A stretch of 64,000 bases of DNA from Lachnospiraceae bacterium (GTDB lineage Bacteria; Bacillota; Clostridia; Lachnospirales; Lachnospiraceae), in the NCBI GenBank assembly GCA_902363665.1, contig CABJAW010000002.1, forward strand, positions 124,001-188,000, in the 5' to 3' direction. The position numbers were made by a program, and so were the translations under genes. The notes below the pieces were generated by a model. The model was not told the DNA's origin. It made no database searches and saw nothing but the letters and a program-made list of their open reading frames with translations. Of the stretch, positions 18,301 through 25,418 are shown piece after piece. Position 1 is the stretch's first letter. Every line of letters starts with the position of its first letter.

Positions 18301-18400
18301 CATCCTGCTCCGTCTCATAAAAATGATGATCGGAATGCGCGTCCAGCCGGTTCACGCGAAATACTTCCGGGTTTTCCAGCCATGATAATTCTGCTCGCAT
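15344..18400 (-). CDS. lacZ: Beta-galactosidase, glycoside hydrolase family 2
   Basis: A 1018-residue cytosolic enzyme that hydrolyses lactose and other beta-galactosides. Layout is the LacZ type: sugar-binding jelly roll (about residues 50-230), Ig-like domain, TIM barrel with the acid/base Glu in WWSCGNESYAG (about residue 490), the nucleophile Glu in PYLLCEYMHDMGNS (about residue 560), then the C-terminal beta-galactosidase small-chain domain. Ala/Glu/Lys-rich insertions (AGSEEKKPALANGE; EAEQQEKREAAQKRLAEE) are loops. ATG 18400 has a strong AAGGAGG site; the frame opens 9 codons earlier without one. It heads the lacZ-galM operon; no regulator gene is adjacent. Confidence 0.95.
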   Translation of the reverse strand: MRAELSWLENPEVFRVNRLDAHSDHHFYETEQDALEGRETLRQSLNGTWKFAWSKCPGQRPADFYEETASLEGFGTIEVPGHMETQGYDRIQYINTMYPWDGHAFLKPGQIDWNHDPVGSYVREFDLEQALVGKRVAISFQGAEQAIYVWLNGVFIGYAEDTFTPSDFDLTSAIREKNNRLCVEVYKRSSAAWIEDQDFFRFSGLFREVFLYAKPEAHVEDLWAKAGLKEDNETGTLDVELRLSSEKAPEDLRIFWSLQETDPAQWKRGLAPQDRNYAAGFAGKEICSGALHYAGGTSGCFAGSEEKKPALANGESGSVQLWKMDGTQIAQVRKWQPGAPQLYQLWIRVQSADGRLLETIPYRIGFRRFEIKDRVMLLNGERLIINGVNRHEWNARRGRAVTRENMEEDIDIFTRNNINAVRTCHYPDQSLWYQLCDENGICMMDEANLESHGSWAKLAVVDPEGNVPGNRPDWEACVVDRAASMVERDKNHPAILWWSCGNESYAGTGILAMSQYYHKKDPSRVVHYEGVSWNREYDQISDVESRMYATPDMVREYFETDGKKPYLLCEYMHDMGNSIGGMESYIRLLDEFPGYQGGFIWDYADQAIYHKNHRGEDVLGYGGDFLDRVTDYAFSGNGIVFADRTEKPAMQDVRHWYAPKAQREAFEAEQQEKREAAQKRLAEEMAALDVKNASAEKGLSAVHGDANYGVRGDGFEIIFSVTEGGPVSIVYNGTEYLYRAPKPALWRASTENDKGNSFRAKSSVWMAADVFSLCTGCEVTEYAKSFANIGDTKKEAAGADEGCAAEKCTARKYDIQDAAHRDPAAADLEKVSLTYTYEFPSAPGAKTEITYTVDRAGRIHTEVVYHGAKGLPELPEFGLRLLMPGKAESYTWEGLSGETYPDRKKGGTFGVHTGTPEAAHYLVPQECGNHADTCQAQIGDLRIVMDGEPFHLSVLPYTPEELENATHRDELPDTGRTVVSILGRMRGVGGIDSWGSDVEPPYRIPADQDIKYAFYLMK

Positions 18401-18493
18401 GTAACTTCCTCCTTTTTTCAGGCACACAGATTCCTTCTGCTTTTATCTGCCCCTTTTTCTTCTATAACTGCATGATCCGCATTTTCTTTAATG

Positions 18494-18635
18494 GTAACTG
18501 TTCAGAGCCAGGCAAAATTTCATAAAACAGGCGGAAAATGCTTGCATTTTTAAGCCTGTTTTTGAAATTTTATTTGGCGGATACGCCACACCGACGAAAT
18601 GCGTAGCATTTTGGAGGTTGGCTCTGAACAGTTAC
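18494..18635. mobile_element. MITE copy B with perfect 8-bp target duplication
   Basis: 142 bp in the opposite orientation to copy A, with the same perfect 17-bp inverted ends. It is flanked by identical CTTTAATG octamers (18486-18493 and 18636-18643), direct evidence of transposition. It lies between lacZ and the HAD phosphatase gene. Internal sequence is nearly identical to copy A. Confidence 0.9.
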
Positions 18636-18715
18636 CTTTAATGTAAGAGCGGACAGTTACAATTCTCTGTCATACTTCCTCATAATCATTCCCTGCGATA
18701 CAGGCAAGTCCCTGT

Positions 18716-19576
18716 TTACAGCCCCAGCATTTCCTGTATCTTCCGTGCAACCCCATCCTCTATGTTGCTGCCGGTCACCGCAAACGCCGCCGCTTTGCAG
18801 TGCTCTGCCGCATTTTCCATCGCAATCCCATACCGCACGGCGCGAAGCATCGGGATATCATTTTCCGCGTCGCCGAAGGCCATCGCCTCTTCCGTGGAGA
18901 GCTTCAGCGCCCTCAGCAGCCACAGCAGCGTCTGGCCTTTATCACTTTGCCTGTGGCTCACCTCGATCAGATGTGGCACGGATGACGTAAGTGTAATCTC
19001 CGGGCACTGTTCACAGAGCCTCCGGGCAAGCTGCTCACGCAGCGCCGGGTCTGCACAGATAAAATTAACGCCATCTGTCTGAGCACGGTGCTCACGCAAA
19101 AAACTCCGGACATCTGCCAGACCCCGCCTTGTTTCTTTGATATACTGAATTCCATATTCCGTCGCCCCGAACTGCGCCGGATCCTCAATATAGCGCTCCT
19201 CTGTATAAGGTATGCCTTTCACCAGCACTTCGGTCGCGATCTCCTGCGGGAGCGGAAGCTGCAGGATTTTTTCAACTGTTTCCTCGTTCAGCAGCCGTTC
19301 ATAGATCCTCCGGCCCAGGGAGACAGAATAGACCGCCGCACCATTTGAGGCAATAACGTATTCCACGCCCGGAAGCTCCCGCACGGCCTGCGGCACTGCA
19401 TCAAACGGACGGCCCGTACACGGTACAAAACGGATGCCGCGGCTGACTGCCTTTGCTAAAATCTCACGTGTAAATGAGGTCACCTGCTTATCCGGCGTCA
19501 GGAGTGTGCCGTCCAAATCACTTGCAATTACTCTCACGACCTGATTTTGTCTCATATCCTCTTCTCGTCTTCTCAT
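18716..19576 (-). CDS. Cof-type HAD-IIB phosphatase
   Basis: 286-residue HAD hydrolase. Motif I is VIASDLDGTLLTPD (about residues 16-29), with the nucleophile Asp. Motif II is PCTGRPFD. Motif III is SHRQSDKGQTLLWLL. Motif IV is AMAFGDAENDIPML (about residues 236-249). The large C2B cap between motifs II and III marks the Cof/YbiV subfamily that dephosphorylates sugar phosphates, FMN or similar. No neighbour fixes the substrate. The start is uncertain: the ATG at 19576 has a weak GGATG upstream, while one at 19555 has AGAGG too close. Confidence 0.9.
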   Translation of the reverse strand: MRRREEDMRQNQVVRVIASDLDGTLLTPDKQVTSFTREILAKAVSRGIRFVPCTGRPFDAVPQAVRELPGVEYVIASNGAAVYSVSLGRRIYERLLNEETVEKILQLPLPQEIATEVLVKGIPYTEERYIEDPAQFGATEYGIQYIKETRRGLADVRSFLREHRAQTDGVNFICADPALREQLARRLCEQCPEITLTSSVPHLIEVSHRQSDKGQTLLWLLRALKLSTEEAMAFGDAENDIPMLRAVRYGIAMENAAEHCKAAAFAVTGSNIEDGVARKIQEMLGL

Positions 19577-19646
19577 CTTGTTTCATCCACAGTTTCTGAC
19601 GTATTGGTCATCCTGCCGTTATCCTGACACTCACGCTGTCTGGCTC

Positions 19647-20480
19647 TCAGGAAAATGTCCGGTCAAACCTCTTATTCAGTCCTCTGCCCGTCCGAATCGA
19701 CTCATCGAGGCTTCGAATCATCTCTGCCGCAAGCGGAACCGCCGCATCAAACCGTGCTTTCAGCCCTTCGTTTGTCACCTTACACGCCGGATTGTCCTCT
19801 CGCTGATTCATCAGTCCCTTTGCGTATTTGTAATTGTCCCCGGACAGCTTCATGATCCGGTTGATCGCATTCTGTTTCCACGGCTGCGGCGCTGTCAAAA
19901 GACGTTTGATCCATTTCATGCTGAAAAGTGACTGCCGGATGATGCCAAGCGGAATATATTCCTTTCTCCCTCCGCTTTGAAACCGCTGCGGTTTGACCGG
20001 ATAAAACGGCTGGATCGCCCTGGCAGTCGCAAGATCGGTCGGTACAAGCGTCGCTACCGGAAAGCCAATCGGATCTTTTCCGTCTTCTTTCAGCAGAAGC
20101 TTTTCAAATTCCTCCTCGATCTCCAGATGCTGCACACCGGTTTCTTTAATCATCTCCTCCACGTACGGATGGCACTCACTGTCCAGAATAAAGTGGCACA
20201 CAAAACCGCATAAATACGCGTATTCCCTGCTCATCCGCCCCTTCTGCCTGATCACGCCAAGTGCATTTGCAAAAAACGGCGCGGCCGATACATTGTGCAG
20301 GTGCTCTCCGAACCGCACAACCGGGTTGTCCGTGTGCGCCCCGAAAAAGAAAAAAATATCCGGTCCCTGCAGGCCGATCTGAAACGATGCATCATATTTC
20401 CTGATTACCTCTGCCACTTCCCCGTCAAGCTGCGCCGCGACGGCGCGTCCAAAGCATTCATGTGCATAAACTGCCGGCAT
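19647..20480 (-). CDS. Zinc-dependent phospholipase C-like protein
   Basis: 277 residues in the zinc-dependent PLC superfamily. His/Asp ligands are spread along the chain as in that fold: YAHECFGRAV (about residue 5), GLQGPDIFFFFGAH (about 37-50), GEHLHN (about 58) and YLCGFVCHFILDSECHPYVE (about 88-107). No signal peptide is visible, unlike secreted toxin PLCs, so an intracellular lipid or phosphoester role is likelier. GAGGAGATTG precedes the ATG. A truncated MITE lies just upstream in its promoter region. The substrate is unknown. Confidence 0.85.
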   Translation of the reverse strand: MPAVYAHECFGRAVAAQLDGEVAEVIRKYDASFQIGLQGPDIFFFFGAHTDNPVVRFGEHLHNVSAAPFFANALGVIRQKGRMSREYAYLCGFVCHFILDSECHPYVEEMIKETGVQHLEIEEEFEKLLLKEDGKDPIGFPVATLVPTDLATARAIQPFYPVKPQRFQSGGRKEYIPLGIIRQSLFSMKWIKRLLTAPQPWKQNAINRIMKLSGDNYKYAKGLMNQREDNPACKVTNEGLKARFDAAVPLAAEMIRSLDESIRTGRGLNKRFDRTFS

Positions 20481-20548
20481 TTCAATCTCCTCTCGTCAAT
20501 GTGACGGATTTTTCTCCGTCCAACTCCATCTTATATTCTTATATTATC

Positions 20549-20600
20549 GTAACTGTTCAGAGCCAACCTCCAAAATGCTACGCATTTCGTCGGTGTGGCG
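20549..20600. mobile_element. MITE copy C, truncated (one terminus only)
   Basis: The first 52 bp match the GTAACTGTTCAGAGCCA end and following sequence of copies A, B and E. The match then stops abruptly after GTGTGGCG and unrelated sequence follows. No second terminus was found. It sits 70 bp upstream of the phospholipase-like gene start, so it may affect that promoter. Confidence 0.85.
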
Positions 20601-20677
20601 ATCTGTTTCTGAGCATGCTTATCTCTTCTGCGCAAATCGCTCACTTCCGCATGTCTTGCTTCACCATCTGATGGCTC

Positions 20678-21535
20678 TCATTCCTGTGTCTCTAACAGCG
20701 CCGCATAGATTTCCCGCTTCGACACGCCGCGATCCTTTGCAGCCTGCTTCATCGCATCCTTTCGGTCCATTCCCTGGTTCATATACTGCTCCACGTGCTC
20801 TGAAACACTCATTTCTTCCCAGACGCGCTGCTGTACTGCCGCCAGCTCGGCCCGGCTTTTTCCCTCCATCACAATCACGCATTCGCCCTTCGGATCGTTT
20901 GCAGTATACCATTTTACCGCTTCCGAAAGTGTCGTCTGAAATGCAACCTCATGCTTTTTCGTCAGTTCGCGGCAGACTGTGATGCGTCTGTCGCCAAGCG
21001 TCTCCAGCAGTTCTGTCAGCGTCCGCACAAGCCGGTGCGGCGCCTCGTAAATGATCGTCGTGCGTGTCTCCGTCTGAAGCTCTTCCAGGATCTCCCGCCG
21101 CTCTTTTTTATCCGGCGGAAGAAATGCTTCAAAACAGAAACGCCGCGTAGGAAGGCCGGAAAGCGTCAGTGCTGTCACACAGGCGCAGGCGCCCGGAAGC
21201 GATGTCACTGTGATCCCGGCCTCATAGCACAATCGTACAAGATCCTCACCCGGATCCGAGATGCCAGGCGTACCTGCATCCGTGATCAGCGCCACATTTG
21301 TTCCTTCCTGCATTTTCCGTATCAGTTCATACGCTTTTTCGATTTTATTGTATTCGTGATAGCTCGTCATCGGCGTGTGAATGTCAAAATGATTCAGCAG
21401 GCGGATGCTGTTGCGCGTATCCTCCGCCGCAATCAGGTCTGCCTCCTTCAAAACGCGCAGCACACGCATCGTGATGTCCTCCAGATTTCCGATCGGTGTC
21501 GCGCACAGATATAACTGTCCCTGTTTTTCACTCAT
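20678..21535 (-). CDS. rsmI: 16S rRNA (cytidine1402-2'-O)-methyltransferase
   Basis: 285-residue SAM-dependent methyltransferase of the tetrapyrrole-methylase fold that modifies C1402 in the ribosomal P site. It has the family start GQLYLCATPIGNLEDITMRVL, then AAEDTRNSIRLLNHF, VALITDAGTPGISDPGEDLV (SAM site, about residues 75-95), and LPGACACVTALTLSGL. The C-terminal extension ends SKREIYAALLE. ATG 21535 with AAAGGAAAC is chosen; an open frame runs another 53 codons upstream but only reads through the tandem hairpin repeats. It follows trmN in the conserved block. The hairpin array between them could reduce its expression. Confidence 0.95.
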   Translation of the reverse strand: MSEKQGQLYLCATPIGNLEDITMRVLRVLKEADLIAAEDTRNSIRLLNHFDIHTPMTSYHEYNKIEKAYELIRKMQEGTNVALITDAGTPGISDPGEDLVRLCYEAGITVTSLPGACACVTALTLSGLPTRRFCFEAFLPPDKKERREILEELQTETRTTIIYEAPHRLVRTLTELLETLGDRRITVCRELTKKHEVAFQTTLSEAVKWYTANDPKGECVIVMEGKSRAELAAVQQRVWEEMSVSEHVEQYMNQGMDRKDAMKQAAKDRGVSKREIYAALLETQE

Positions 21536-21561
21536 ATTTTTGTTTCCTTTTATACCATTTT

Positions 21562-21808
21562 CCGTAAAATTTTTATTACCGGACGCAAGCCCATAAGGGA
21601 TTCTCCCACCTGCGGTGGGTCCCTCCTTATGAGATTTTTCGCTGTACCGTAAAATTTTTATTACCGGACGCAAGCCCATAAGGGATTCTCCCACCTGCGG
21701 TGGGTCCCTCCTTATGAGATTTTTCGCTGTACCGTAAATTTTTTATTACCGGACGCAAGACCATAAGGGATCCTCCCACTGTCGCGGGTCCCTCCTTATG
21801 AGATTTAG
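21562..21808. repeat. Three-copy 85-bp tandem hairpin repeat
   Basis: Units start at 21562, 21647 and 21732 (CCGTAAAATTTTTATTACCG). The first two are virtually identical and the third carries several substitutions and is slightly short. Each unit contains CATAAGGGA...CCCACC TGC GGTGGG...TCCCTCCTTATG, a long imperfect palindrome. The array fills the gap between trmN and rsmI and touches the trmN stop. It reads as an open frame (SHKEGPTAGGRIPYG) but has no independent start or ribosome site. Confidence 0.9.
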
Positions 21809-22551
21809 TACCCATAAATATCCGTAATCTCATTTGTGTACACACCCGGCCGCTCATAGACGATCAGCGGTTTTTCCACCGTCATACGCGGTCTGCCGCC
21901 GCGCACTGCCTCGATCAGCACCATGTTCGGCTCACGGTCGACGTACGGATATACAAGCCGCATCCGCTTGGGTTCCAGGTGATACGCGGACAACACAGTG
22001 ATCAGCTCCGCCAGGCGGAACGGCCGATGCACAAGATAAAAACGGCCGCCTGGCCGCAGAAGTTTTGCCGCCGCGCGTACCACATCTTCAAATGTACAGA
22101 GGATCTCATGGCGTGCCGCCGCCTTTTCGATATCCGGGTTTACCAGCCCATGCTGCCCGATCATATACGGCGGATTCGATGTGACGACATCAAAAGAAGC
22201 CGGAGCAAACATCTCTCCGGCTTCCTTTATATCTCCGCGGACGATATCCAGGCGCTGTGAGAGATCATTTAATTCCGCACTGCGGCGCGCCATGTCAGCG
22301 CTCGTTTCTGATATTTCCAGTCCTGTAAAATGCTTTCCCTTCGTCTTCGCCGCCAGCAGGATCGGAATAATTCCGGTCCCGGTGCCAAGATCCAGGGCAC
22401 ATTCATCTTCCTTTACATTTGCAAAACCGGAGAGCAGCACCGCGTCCATCCCGAAACAGAACAGCTTTTCGTTCTGAATAATCCGATAACCGTTGCGGTG
22501 AAGCTCATCGATCCGCTCGCCTTCTTTTAACAGTAAAGCATGCTCAGTCAT
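21805..22551 (-). CDS. trmN: tRNA1(Val) A37 N6-methyltransferase family (TrmN6/YabB)
   Basis: 248-residue Rossmann-fold methyltransferase. It has the SAM-binding ALDLGTGTGIIPILLA motif (about residues 52-67) and the adenine-N6 catalytic SNPPYMIG motif (about residues 124-131). It also has HRPFRLAELITVL and an RGGRPRM tail typical of YabB/TrmN6. The ATG at 22551 overlaps the ricT stop by 8 bp (ATGACTGA), so translation is coupled. An alternative start 10 codons upstream lies inside ricT and is not favoured. Operon order ricT-trmN-rsmI matches Bacillus yaaT-yabB-yabC. The exact tRNA target is inferred from the family. Confidence 0.92.
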   Translation of the reverse strand: MTEHALLLKEGERIDELHRNGYRIIQNEKLFCFGMDAVLLSGFANVKEDECALDLGTGTGIIPILLAAKTKGKHFTGLEISETSADMARRSAELNDLSQRLDIVRGDIKEAGEMFAPASFDVVTSNPPYMIGQHGLVNPDIEKAAARHEILCTFEDVVRAAAKLLRPGGRFYLVHRPFRLAELITVLSAYHLEPKRMRLVYPYVDREPNMVLIEAVRGGRPRMTVEKPLIVYERPGVYTNEITDIYGY

Positions 22552-23479
22552 CCAGTTTTGATTTCCCTTCTTTTTTTTCAAACGCCTCCAGCTGCTTCAA
22601 TTCCTGCTCAGCTGCGCCTTTTTCCGGGCGATCTCCTTTGCCGCCTTTTTCCCTGCGGCGTCTCGGACGGAATTTCAATTCGTTTACCTCGTACTCCCGC
22701 AGCTCTTTTTCATCGCCCACATCGACGAGCACGCGTACCTTCTGGCGCAGGACGTTGACTGACTGGACTTCACCCTTCAGGTCCCCCTCTGCGGTCACGG
22801 TCACGGTATCCCCAATGTTCGGCAGCTTGCTGTTGAGGTACTCGTACGTGTCCTCTTCATTTTTGAGGCAGCACATCAGACGGCCGCAGACACCGGAAAT
22901 CTTCGTCGGATTTAAGGAAAGGTTCTGCTCCTTCGCCATCTTGATGGACACAGGTGCAAACTCCGAGAGGAAGGAATTGCAGCACAGCACACGGCCGCAG
23001 ATGCCGATTCCGCCGAGAATCTTCGTCTCATCGCGCACACCGATCTGCCGCAGTTCAATCCGCATCTTAAACACTGCCGCCAGATCTTTTACGAGTTCAC
23101 GGAAATCGATCCTTCCGTCCGCCGTAAAATAGAACAGCACTTTGTTGTTGTCAAAGGTATATTCTGCGTCGATCAGTTTCATATCGAGCCCGTGCCTGCG
23201 GATCTTTTCACTGCAGATGCGCATCGCCTCTTTTTCTCTTGCACGGTTTTTCTGAGCACGCGCATCGTCCTCCTGCGTTGCTACACGGATGACCGCCTTT
23301 AATGGCTGTATGACCTTATCATCCGGTACTTCCCGGATTCCGCCGATCACGGTGCCGTACTCCACGCCGCGCGCCGTCTCCACGATCACGTGGTCGCCCG
23401 CACCGATCTTATATCCCTTCGGGTCAAAGTAATAGACTTTTCCCGCATTTCTGAATCTTACTCCTACAATTTTAATCAT
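22544..23479 (-). CDS. ricT: PSP1/YaaT-family protein RicT
   Basis: 311 residues. In Bacillus subtilis RicT forms the Fe-S Ric (Y-complex) with RicA and RicF, promoting RNase Y-dependent mRNA maturation and affecting competence and sporulation. The PSP1 domain is clear, with two Cys pairs: GGIGICGRVLCCNSFLSEF (about residues 156-174) and ISGVCGRLMCC (about 194-204). YKIGAGDHVIVETARGVEYG lies at the N terminus. The C terminus adds a charged tail (FRPRRRREKGGKGDRPEKG). It lies 25 bp downstream of holB in the conserved block. RicA and RicF are not in the window. Confidence 0.93.
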   Translation of the reverse strand: MIKIVGVRFRNAGKVYYFDPKGYKIGAGDHVIVETARGVEYGTVIGGIREVPDDKVIQPLKAVIRVATQEDDARAQKNRAREKEAMRICSEKIRRHGLDMKLIDAEYTFDNNKVLFYFTADGRIDFRELVKDLAAVFKMRIELRQIGVRDETKILGGIGICGRVLCCNSFLSEFAPVSIKMAKEQNLSLNPTKISGVCGRLMCCLKNEEDTYEYLNSKLPNIGDTVTVTAEGDLKGEVQSVNVLRQKVRVLVDVGDEKELREYEVNELKFRPRRRREKGGKGDRPEKGAAEQELKQLEAFEKKEGKSKLDD

Positions 23480-23503
23480 TGAATTTCTTTCTCCTTCTTC
23501 CGA

Positions 23504-24502
23504 TCAGCCATGGATATTTTCTTTTATCACAAGAAACAGAAGCTCCATCGTCAGATCGAAATTTACATTTGCCGCCAGGCGGGTCTTTGCCGTCTCAATG
23601 GCCTGCATGACTTCTTCCACGCCCTCATAGGAACACAGCTTTACCGTCTCCCGGATCGTGCGCAGTTCATCCTGAAAAATGATGCCGTTTACGTCTTTTG
23701 TCGCTTTGAAGTATACCATATCCCGATACCACAGCGCCAGAATATCCAGATAATCCTGGATCGAAATTTTGTAATCCTGTACTTCTTTTACGTATTCAAT
23801 AATGTCGCTGATGCTCATTGTGCCCGCTTTGCGGATCAGCTTCATCGCAGATGCCTTGATCGCATTAAAATCCTCGGAAGTCGCCAGGCGCTCTGCCTTT
23901 CCGATGTTGCCCTGTGCAAACGCCGCACAGATATCCGCCTGGTAATCCGGAATCTCCACGTGCTCCATCAGATATTTTTTCACCTGCTCATCCGGCACCG
24001 GTTTTAACTGTATGAGCACACATCTGGAGCGGATCGTGTCCAGAAATCCCTGTTCATTGTCTGTGAGCAGAATGATGACCGCGTATTCCGGCGGCTCTTC
24101 GATCGTCTTTAAGATCGCATTCTGCGCCTGTACCGTCATTTTTTCCGCATCCGGCATAATATAAATCTTGTACTTTCCATTGTAAGGGCGGATCTGCACA
24201 TCACCGACCAGCTGATCGCGCACGTCGTCCACGCCGATACTGTTCGGCTTTTCGTGAGTGATATGAATGATATCCGGATGGTTTCCGCTCGCTGCCTGAT
24301 GGCAGGAATGGCAGGTACCACACGGTTTCTCTCCCTCTCCCGTGCACTGCAGGGCCATTGCAAACGCATTGGCAAGTGTCAGCTTTCCAGTGCCTTTTTC
24401 GCCGCTGAAAATATAAGCATGGCTGACCTTTCCTGTGCTGATTGCCTTTTCCAGATGCTCAATTTCCCGTTTGTGTCCAATAATGTCTTTGAATCCCGGC
24501 AT
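23504..24502 (-). CDS. holB: DNA polymerase III subunit delta'
   Basis: 332-residue AAA+ clamp-loader subunit. Visible are a P-loop-like GEKGTGKLTLANAFA (about residues 34-48), a zinc-binding CTGEGEKPCGTCHSC segment (about 53-67), the IYIMPDAEKMT Walker-B region, and the sensor/SRC-type TIRSRCVLIQ motif (about 158-167). A classical GKS/T would be GKT; here the loop ends GKLT, in keeping with delta' subunits that do not hydrolyse ATP. A strong AGGGGGGAAAAT site precedes the ATG. It leads into ricT. Confidence 0.93.
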   Translation of the reverse strand: MPGFKDIIGHKREIEHLEKAISTGKVSHAYIFSGEKGTGKLTLANAFAMALQCTGEGEKPCGTCHSCHQAASGNHPDIIHITHEKPNSIGVDDVRDQLVGDVQIRPYNGKYKIYIMPDAEKMTVQAQNAILKTIEEPPEYAVIILLTDNEQGFLDTIRSRCVLIQLKPVPDEQVKKYLMEHVEIPDYQADICAAFAQGNIGKAERLATSEDFNAIKASAMKLIRKAGTMSISDIIEYVKEVQDYKISIQDYLDILALWYRDMVYFKATKDVNGIIFQDELRTIRETVKLCSYEGVEEVMQAIETAKTRLAANVNFDLTMELLFLVIKENIHG

Positions 24503-24796
24503 ATTTTCTCCCCCTGTACTTCTTTGTTTCCGTCCTCACTGCGTAGTTTCTCTGCAAAATTCAGCAGTTTCCGTCTGTTCTGATCCACTCGGATTTCCTG
24601 TAAAACGGATAGCTGCAGTCCACTTTCACGACCTGCGTTCAACATCTCATCTCAGTATACCACAGATACAATGTGATGGGAAGCGAGAGTTCACGGGAAT
24701 TCTGCGGAGCAGTCTTTGCAATTGTTACTGCTCAGAACCAGGAAAAATTTTACCGGACAGCCGTAAAACAGCTGCATTTGCAAAGCAGAAACCGTA
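24503..24796. other. Intergenic region with a possibly decayed MITE
   Basis: No gene is supported. Around 24724, GTTACTGCTCAGAACCAGG followed by AAAAATTTT resembles a degraded MITE terminus, but a convincing opposite end was not found. A segment at about 24600-24645 (TAAAACGGATAGCTGCAGTCC..GACCTGCGTTC) resembles one at 28291-28335 upstream of proC, suggesting another old dispersed repeat. Confidence 0.4.
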
Positions 24797-25387
24797 CTAT
24801 AACAGTTCCCGGATATACGCAGCAACTGCCTCCATGCACTCCTCCCGCGGGCCGTCATTGGAGAAACGGCGGGAAATGCCTGCCTGCACAATTTTTTCCT
24901 CCGCGAAATCCTCCTCATCCGCAAGATAACGCCGGCAGACCTCGCTGAAATTCGGATGTTCCTGTTTTTTCTCCCGTTTGATCGAGCGCTCCAGGCGTTC
25001 CGCATCTGCCACCTCTATGTAGATCGGAAGCACATGTTCCCCGCCATAATAAGCGCGCACTTTCTGATACGACTCCAGTGTCCCAAGTGCAAGACAGCTC
25101 TGCTTTTCAAAGTCAATGTCATCCCCGTCTGCTGTAAAATAGTACCAGATACCATGCACTGTATTGTAAGATCTCAGTTCAATCACACGCCCTTCCGACT
25201 GCATCTGCCGAAGCCCCTCCACATCTGTGAAGTGATACTGTACACCGTCCATCTCGTTTGCCCGGATCGGCCGGGTCGTGTACATGATCAAAGGCCGAAG
25301 TCCAAGTCCTCTGTGCTCCAGAAGCTCCTCATAGATCGTGTCCTTTCCGGTCGCACTCTTCCCCATGATATAAAATATTTTTCCCAT
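24797..25387 (-). CDS. Guanylate kinase-like nucleotide kinase
   Basis: 196-residue P-loop kinase resembling GMP kinase. It has the Walker A KIFYIMGKSATGKDTIYEELL (residues 3-23), the YTTRPIRANEMDGVQYHF motif that in Gmk contacts GMP, and a later IKREKKQEHPNFSEVCRRYLADEEDF region in place of the usual lid. The divergent lid and C terminus mean the substrate could be another nucleotide. ATG 25387 with AAAGGGAATT is chosen; the frame opens 14 codons earlier inside the decarboxylase gene. It sits where Bacillus has tmk, between the decarboxylase gene and holB. It ends in TAG. Confidence 0.82.
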   Translation of the reverse strand: MGKIFYIMGKSATGKDTIYEELLEHRGLGLRPLIMYTTRPIRANEMDGVQYHFTDVEGLRQMQSEGRVIELRSYNTVHGIWYYFTADGDDIDFEKQSCLALGTLESYQKVRAYYGGEHVLPIYIEVADAERLERSIKREKKQEHPNFSEVCRRYLADEEDFAEEKIVQAGISRRFSNDGPREECMEAVAAYIRELL

Positions 25388-25418
25388 TTTGTGAATTCCC
25401 TTTTCAAAATATTCGTTC

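Noticed and set aside
21536..21694. 53-codon N-terminal extension of RsmI
   Set aside because: It only reads through the non-coding tandem repeats. The family start and a ribosome site are at 21535.
21562..21808. CRISPR array
   Set aside because: Three directly abutting 85-bp units with no unique spacers, each an internal palindrome, and no cas genes. It is a tandem hairpin repeat.
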